A DNA stretch of 8,235 nucleotides. Source: Chloroflexota bacterium (GTDB lineage: Bacteria > Chloroflexota > Dehalococcoidia > JACQTR01). The DNA lies in assembly GCA_016210705.1 (NCBI GenBank), contig JACQTR010000194.1, positions 1 through 8,235 on the forward strand, written 5' to 3'. Below, in pieces: positions 5,404-8,235 of the stretch; the stretch's first letter is position 1, and each line of letters begins with the position of its first letter. Made by a program: the position numbers and the translations under genes. The notes under the pieces are model-generated. The model did not search any database, was not told the DNA's origin, and saw only the letters and a program-made list of their open reading frames with translations.

Positions 5404-6461
5404 AACCCACCTCCCCAACCCCCAAGAAGTCTTTGCAGCCGGGGAGCAATCTGCGTCCACAGCCAATAGCGAGCGGGAGAGCAAACGTAATCCAGGGCCC
5501 CACCGTGAACCACCAAGTTGCCCCCAAACCCCTGCTTGAAACGATAAACCCCCCACAGCCCGCCCCGACGGTTGACCGCCTCCGATAGTGAAGTGCCGGG
5601 AGCCTCGTCAGGAATACCCCAAAGATCATAGCTGGTACAGCCCTGCCCCTTGGCCCATTTCATGGCCTCCCACTGCAATAGGTAATTTGGCATGAGTTGG
5701 CGGTGATGGGAAGCGGAGGCACCATAGAGGTAAATGGCCTCACGACCAAAGATAGCCACAATAATTCCCGCTAAAATCTCACCTTGATATGATGCCAAAA
5801 ACAACCGCAATTTATCCCCCAAAATCCTAAAGGCTTGCTCATAATAATCCCGGCTATGGATAGGAAAATCATCGCGGGTTCCGGTCTCCCGAAGTAGGCG
5901 ATAAAAAATAGGTAATTCCCCAGTCCCCCCCTCGGTTACCTGAACCCCCTTCCGAGCGGCTAACCCAATGTTGTAGCGCGTTTTTGGCTTTTGAGCAGAG
6001 GCGATAACTGATATGTCGGGGGTTAGATCCACGACCATGGTAGTTTTGGGTTGTATAGTCAATGGAGAGGGACGAAATCCCGCCGACAGCAAGGCCCTGG
6101 TCTCCCTACCTGATGGCTCCATTTTAATAAATATGGCTCGCCTTCGGCGGGCCACCTCCAAAAGGGCTGATAGAAAGGGTCGTGCCTCAACCTCGTCATC
6201 TAAGGCCACCAATGGTCCCCGGGGAACGTAAGCCATAGTCCCCAAGGGAGTGCGCCGAAATAAAACCTGAGCCGCTGCCACCGACCTTCTCCCGCTTTCC
6301 TGAGCCCAACGCTCAACGCTCCAGCCAAAGTGGCTTTTAAACTGTCCCCACTCGTAGCTCTGCAAAAAATGGGCCTGAGGTAAGTCAGCCACCAGGGCAT
6401 CCCAATGACTGGGGGCATCAATCCGGCGCAATTCCGGGCTTAGCGAGGGAAGGTCGGCCAC
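5400..6461 (-). CDS. FemAB-type peptidyl/aminoacyl transferase (GNAT fold)
   Basis: FemAB/FemX proteins transfer amino acids from aminoacyl-tRNA to the peptide of lipid II, building peptidoglycan cross-bridges; related proteins act on other acceptors. This 353-aa protein shows the family's two GNAT-like halves. FLQSYEWGQFKSHFGW (32-47) and AYVPRGPL (77-84) are in the first. KTRYNIGLAARKGV (160-173), LYGASASHHRQLMPNYLLQWEAMKWAKGQGCTSYDLWGIP (245-284) and GLWGVYRFKQGFGG (301-314) are in the second. No long coiled-coil insertion is visible, so it is closer to the compact FemX type than to staphylococcal FemA. The start is GTG at 6461, with AGGGGA overlapping the upstream stop, 3 nt away (short spacing). 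It follows the polyprenyl synthase by 7 nt and is likely co-transcribed. The acceptor is uncertain, particularly if the host lacks a normal wall. Confidence 0.88.
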   Translation of the reverse strand: MADLPSLSPELRRIDAPSHWDALVADLPQAHFLQSYEWGQFKSHFGWSVERWAQESGRRSVAAAQVLFRRTPLGTMAYVPRGPLVALDDEVEARPFLSALLEVARRRRAIFIKMEPSGRETRALLSAGFRPSPLTIQPKTTMVVDLTPDISVIASAQKPKTRYNIGLAARKGVQVTEGGTGELPIFYRLLRETGTRDDFPIHSRDYYEQAFRILGDKLRLFLASYQGEILAGIIVAIFGREAIYLYGASASHHRQLMPNYLLQWEAMKWAKGQGCTSYDLWGIPDEAPGTSLSEAVNRRGGLWGVYRFKQGFGGNLVVHGGALDYVCSPARYWLWTQIAPRLQRLLGGWGGGF

Positions 6462-6464
6462 CTG

Positions 6465-6470
6465 TCCCCT
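6465..6470 (-). promoter_or_regulatory. Ribosome binding site of the FemAB-like gene
   Basis: Read on the minus strand, AGGGGA lies 3 nt before the GTG start and overlaps the TAG stop of the upstream gene. The spacing is shorter than usual, but no better start is evident, and translation may be coupled to the upstream gene. Confidence 0.4.
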
Positions 6471-7434
6471 ATTTCATGCGCTGGATTACGTAATCCACCA
6501 ACTCCAAAAGGGAACGCCGATGAGGCCCATCAGCCAATCCATCCAGGGACTGCCGGGCCTGGGCACAGAATTCCTCTGCCACCTGGTAGGAGTCCCTAAT
6601 AATAGTAGAGCTACGAATCATCTGGATGGCCTGTTGTAGATTAGCCTCTTGGCCTTGTTTAGCGAAGAGTTGAAGGATAGGGTTGCCCTCAGGATAACGC
6701 TCCAAAAGTAGAATGGCAGGGAGGGTAAGGGTGCCTTGAAGGAGGTCGTTGGCTACGGGCTTGCCCATCTCCTTGCTTTCCCCCATGAAGTCCAAAATGT
6801 CATCAACGATTTGAAAAGCCATGCCCAACTGATAGCCATAATTTTTTAGGGCTTGGATCTCGATCTCGGGAGCTTGGCTCAATATGGCGCCGGCCTCAGT
6901 AGCTGCGGCGAAAACGGAGGCTGTTTTATCGCCGATACGGTCGAAATAATGCTGGCGCATGGGATGCCAATCATAGGCACTGGAAACCTGGCGTAATTCA
7001 CCCCGACAAACAGTGCCGAGTATTTGAGCAAAAAGCTGGGTAACCCGTTGATTGCCCGTCTTAATCACCAAGGCCGCCGCCTGGGCAAAAAGATAATCCC
7101 CCACCAGCACCGCCGTACCCCCGTTCCATAGACTGTTCAGCGTGGGATGACCGCGGCGGACAACCGAGTTATCTATGGTGTCGTCATGCACCAGCGTAGC
7201 GGTATGAAATAGTTCCACCCCCGTGGCCATAGGAACCAATAAGGACGCATCATAACGATGAAACTTTCCAGCGAGGAGAGTAAGGGTAGGGCGAAGACGT
7301 TTGCCACTGTTTTTTAAAATATGGCTCAGTAGCTCCCCCAGCCAGGGGAAATCCGCCTTGGCGACCACCTGAATGCCCGCCTCCACCTCCAGAAGTTCCT
7401 CACGAACCGGCTCATAAATAGAGGCCCTCTCCAC
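6469..7434 (-). CDS. Long-chain polyprenyl diphosphate synthase (IspB/HepT-like)
   Basis: This enzyme condenses isopentenyl diphosphate units into an all-trans polyprenyl diphosphate, which supplies quinone side chains or other lipid carriers. The 321-aa protein has the complete set of synthase motifs: GKRLRP (44-49), the first aspartate-rich motif LVHDDTIDNSVVRRG (DDxxD at Asp84-Asp88), GDYLFAQA (112-119) and the second aspartate-rich motif QIVDDILDFMG (Asp211-Asp215). The residues four and five positions before the first DDxxD are Thr80 and Ala79, small residues as in octaprenyl-type enzymes rather than bulky aromatics as in farnesyl/geranylgeranyl synthases; a long product (about C35-C50) is therefore inferred. 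The start is GTG 7434 with an AGAAAGGAGT site. It lies 48 nt after metG and 7 nt before the FemAB-like gene on the same strand. Menaquinone-type quinone synthesis is the likely use, but the product is not determinable here. Confidence 0.93.
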   Translation of the reverse strand: MERASIYEPVREELLEVEAGIQVVAKADFPWLGELLSHILKNSGKRLRPTLTLLAGKFHRYDASLLVPMATGVELFHTATLVHDDTIDNSVVRRGHPTLNSLWNGGTAVLVGDYLFAQAAALVIKTGNQRVTQLFAQILGTVCRGELRQVSSAYDWHPMRQHYFDRIGDKTASVFAAATEAGAILSQAPEIEIQALKNYGYQLGMAFQIVDDILDFMGESKEMGKPVANDLLQGTLTLPAILLLERYPEGNPILQLFAKQGQEANLQQAIQMIRSSTIIRDSYQVAEEFCAQARQSLDGLADGPHRRSLLELVDYVIQRMK

Positions 7435-7437
7435 AAG

Positions 7438-7447
7438 ACTCCTTTCT
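7438..7447 (-). promoter_or_regulatory. Ribosome binding site fixing the GTG start of the prenyl synthase
   Basis: Minus-strand AGAAAGGAGT ends 3 nt before GTG 7434, with the GGAG core 4 nt away. It is the only strong site near the start and supports GTG initiation. No convincing promoter is seen in the 48-nt gap after metG (7435-7482). Confidence 0.6.
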
Positions 7448-7483
7448 AAGGCCCCAAATAAATACTATTACTATGTGAAAGGT

Positions 7484-8235
7484 TTAGCCACCCAGACGAC
7501 TGGTCTCTGCGGCCACCATATCCTCTTCTAGTTTGGTAAATAGGGGCTGAGGCCGATACAACCTTTGACCTGGAGGCGGAACCTCAAAAGCCCAGCCTTG
7601 CACCTCACCCTCGTAACCCAAAAGGTTGTGCAACCGTTGCGAGCTAAAGGGCAGGAAGGGACAAAGGACCGTCTTTAAGCAGGCCAGAACACCCAAAACC
7701 ACCCCAAAGGTGTTGGCAACACCCTGGCGGTCTTGGGTCACAGCTTTCCAAGGGGATTTACTATCCAGATAACGATTCGCCTCCTGGGCTAGGGACATAG
7801 CCGACCTGAGAGCCTCCCGAAACCGGCACCGAGCCAGGGAGCGATCCATAGCCTCCAAAGTATCTTGAGACTTGGCCAAAAGGGCCTGACCGTCTCCATC
7901 CAACTCCTTGTATGGTGGCACCACACCCTCGAAATGACGGTAAACGAAGGTCAGTACCCGATGAACCAAGTTACCGTAAGTAGCCACCAACTCATCGTTG
8001 TTACGACGCCAAAATTGGTGCCAAGAGAAATCGCTATCGGAGCTTTCCGGCATGTTTATAGAAAGGCAATAACGCAAAGGATCGGGGTCATAACGCTCCA
8101 GGTAATCGGGAACCCACACTGCCCAACGGCGGCTAGTGGAGAACTGCTTAGCCTCCATAGTTAAATACTCGTTGGCCGGAACATCGTAAGGAAGGTTCAA
8201 AGAGCCGTAGCCCATGAGCATGGCCGGCCACACCA
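7484..8235 (-). CDS. metG: Methionyl-tRNA synthetase, C-terminal part
   Basis: This is the final ~250 codons of a gene that continues beyond the right edge. The catalytic HIGH region is not visible. The visible part begins in the catalytic core just before the KMSKS-type loop: WPAMLMGYG, then ANEYLTMEAKQFSTSRRWAVWVPDYLERYDPDPLRY. The loop reads QFSTS (8132-8146) instead of KMSKS, a form I associate with the archaeal/eukaryote-like MetRS clade. DSDFSWHQFWRRNNDELVATYGNLVHRVLTFVYRHF opens the helical anticodon-binding domain, and SPWK, then CPFLPFSSQRLHNLLGY, are its usual later motifs. The protein ends soon after (TAA at 7484-7486), so there is no C-terminal EMAPII/Arc1-like tRNA-binding domain. 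Methionyl-tRNA supplies both initiation and elongation. It is probably the first visible gene of the minus-strand unit leading to the prenyl synthase and FemAB-like genes. Confidence 0.93.
   Translation of the reverse strand, partial: VWPAMLMGYGSLNLPYDVPANEYLTMEAKQFSTSRRWAVWVPDYLERYDPDPLRYCLSINMPESSDSDFSWHQFWRRNNDELVATYGNLVHRVLTFVYRHFEGVVPPYKELDGDGQALLAKSQDTLEAMDRSLARCRFREALRSAMSLAQEANRYLDSKSPWKAVTQDRQGVANTFGVVLGVLACLKTVLCPFLPFSSQRLHNLLGYEGEVQGWAFEVPPPGQRLYRPQPLFTKLEEDMVAAETSRLGG

Noticed and set aside
7865..8164. A plus-strand frame of 99 codons within metG
   Set aside because: It lies opposite the conserved MetRS anticodon-binding domain and has no recognisable features.

Overview
The window looks like bacterial chromosome, with broken genes at both ends. 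Moderately high GC, tight gene packing, mixed ATG/GTG/TTG starts, an archaeal/eukaryote-like MetRS variant and short interspersed repeats of the 'GTCATTGCGAG...GAAGCAATCTC' and 'GTCATTCTGAGCG...GAAGAATCT' kinds suggest an uncultured Chloroflexota member, perhaps Dehalococcoidia-like. That assignment is inference from memory of such genomes, not a search result.

Region 1 (1-1234, +) is a classic replication/repair block: the 3' end of dnaX, then ybaB/ebfC (8-bp overlap), then recR (TTG start, 4-nt gap). Region 2 (1235-3110) is an accessory patch between recR and the next housekeeping block. It holds a palindromic MITE-like repeat flanked by a 17-bp direct repeat copied from the recR 3' end, an AT-richer gene for a membrane-anchored protein of unknown function, a VOC/glyoxalase-fold gene with a strong ribosome binding site, a cluster of solo repeat arms, and a small VIT/CCC1-like membrane protein. 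Region 3 (3111-5403, +) is a tightly coupled trio with ATGA stop/start overlaps: a TauE/SafE-type transporter, recO, and a rhomboid intramembrane protease. RecO is the known partner of RecR in the RecFOR gap-repair pathway, so both partners lie within 3 kb of each other.

Region 4 (5400-8235, -) runs the other way: metG (3' part only), a long-chain polyprenyl diphosphate synthase and a FemAB-type aminoacyltransferase. They are probably co-transcribed, because the gaps are 48 and 7 nt. The femAB-like and rhomboid genes converge with their stop codons overlapping, leaving no room for a terminator between the two operons.

I see no CRISPR array, tRNA, rRNA, transposase, toxin-antitoxin pair or recognisable defence system. 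The most unusual features are the duplicated recR tail around the palindrome and the unknown membrane-anchored protein immediately behind it. No gene-free stretch exceeds about 150 bases.
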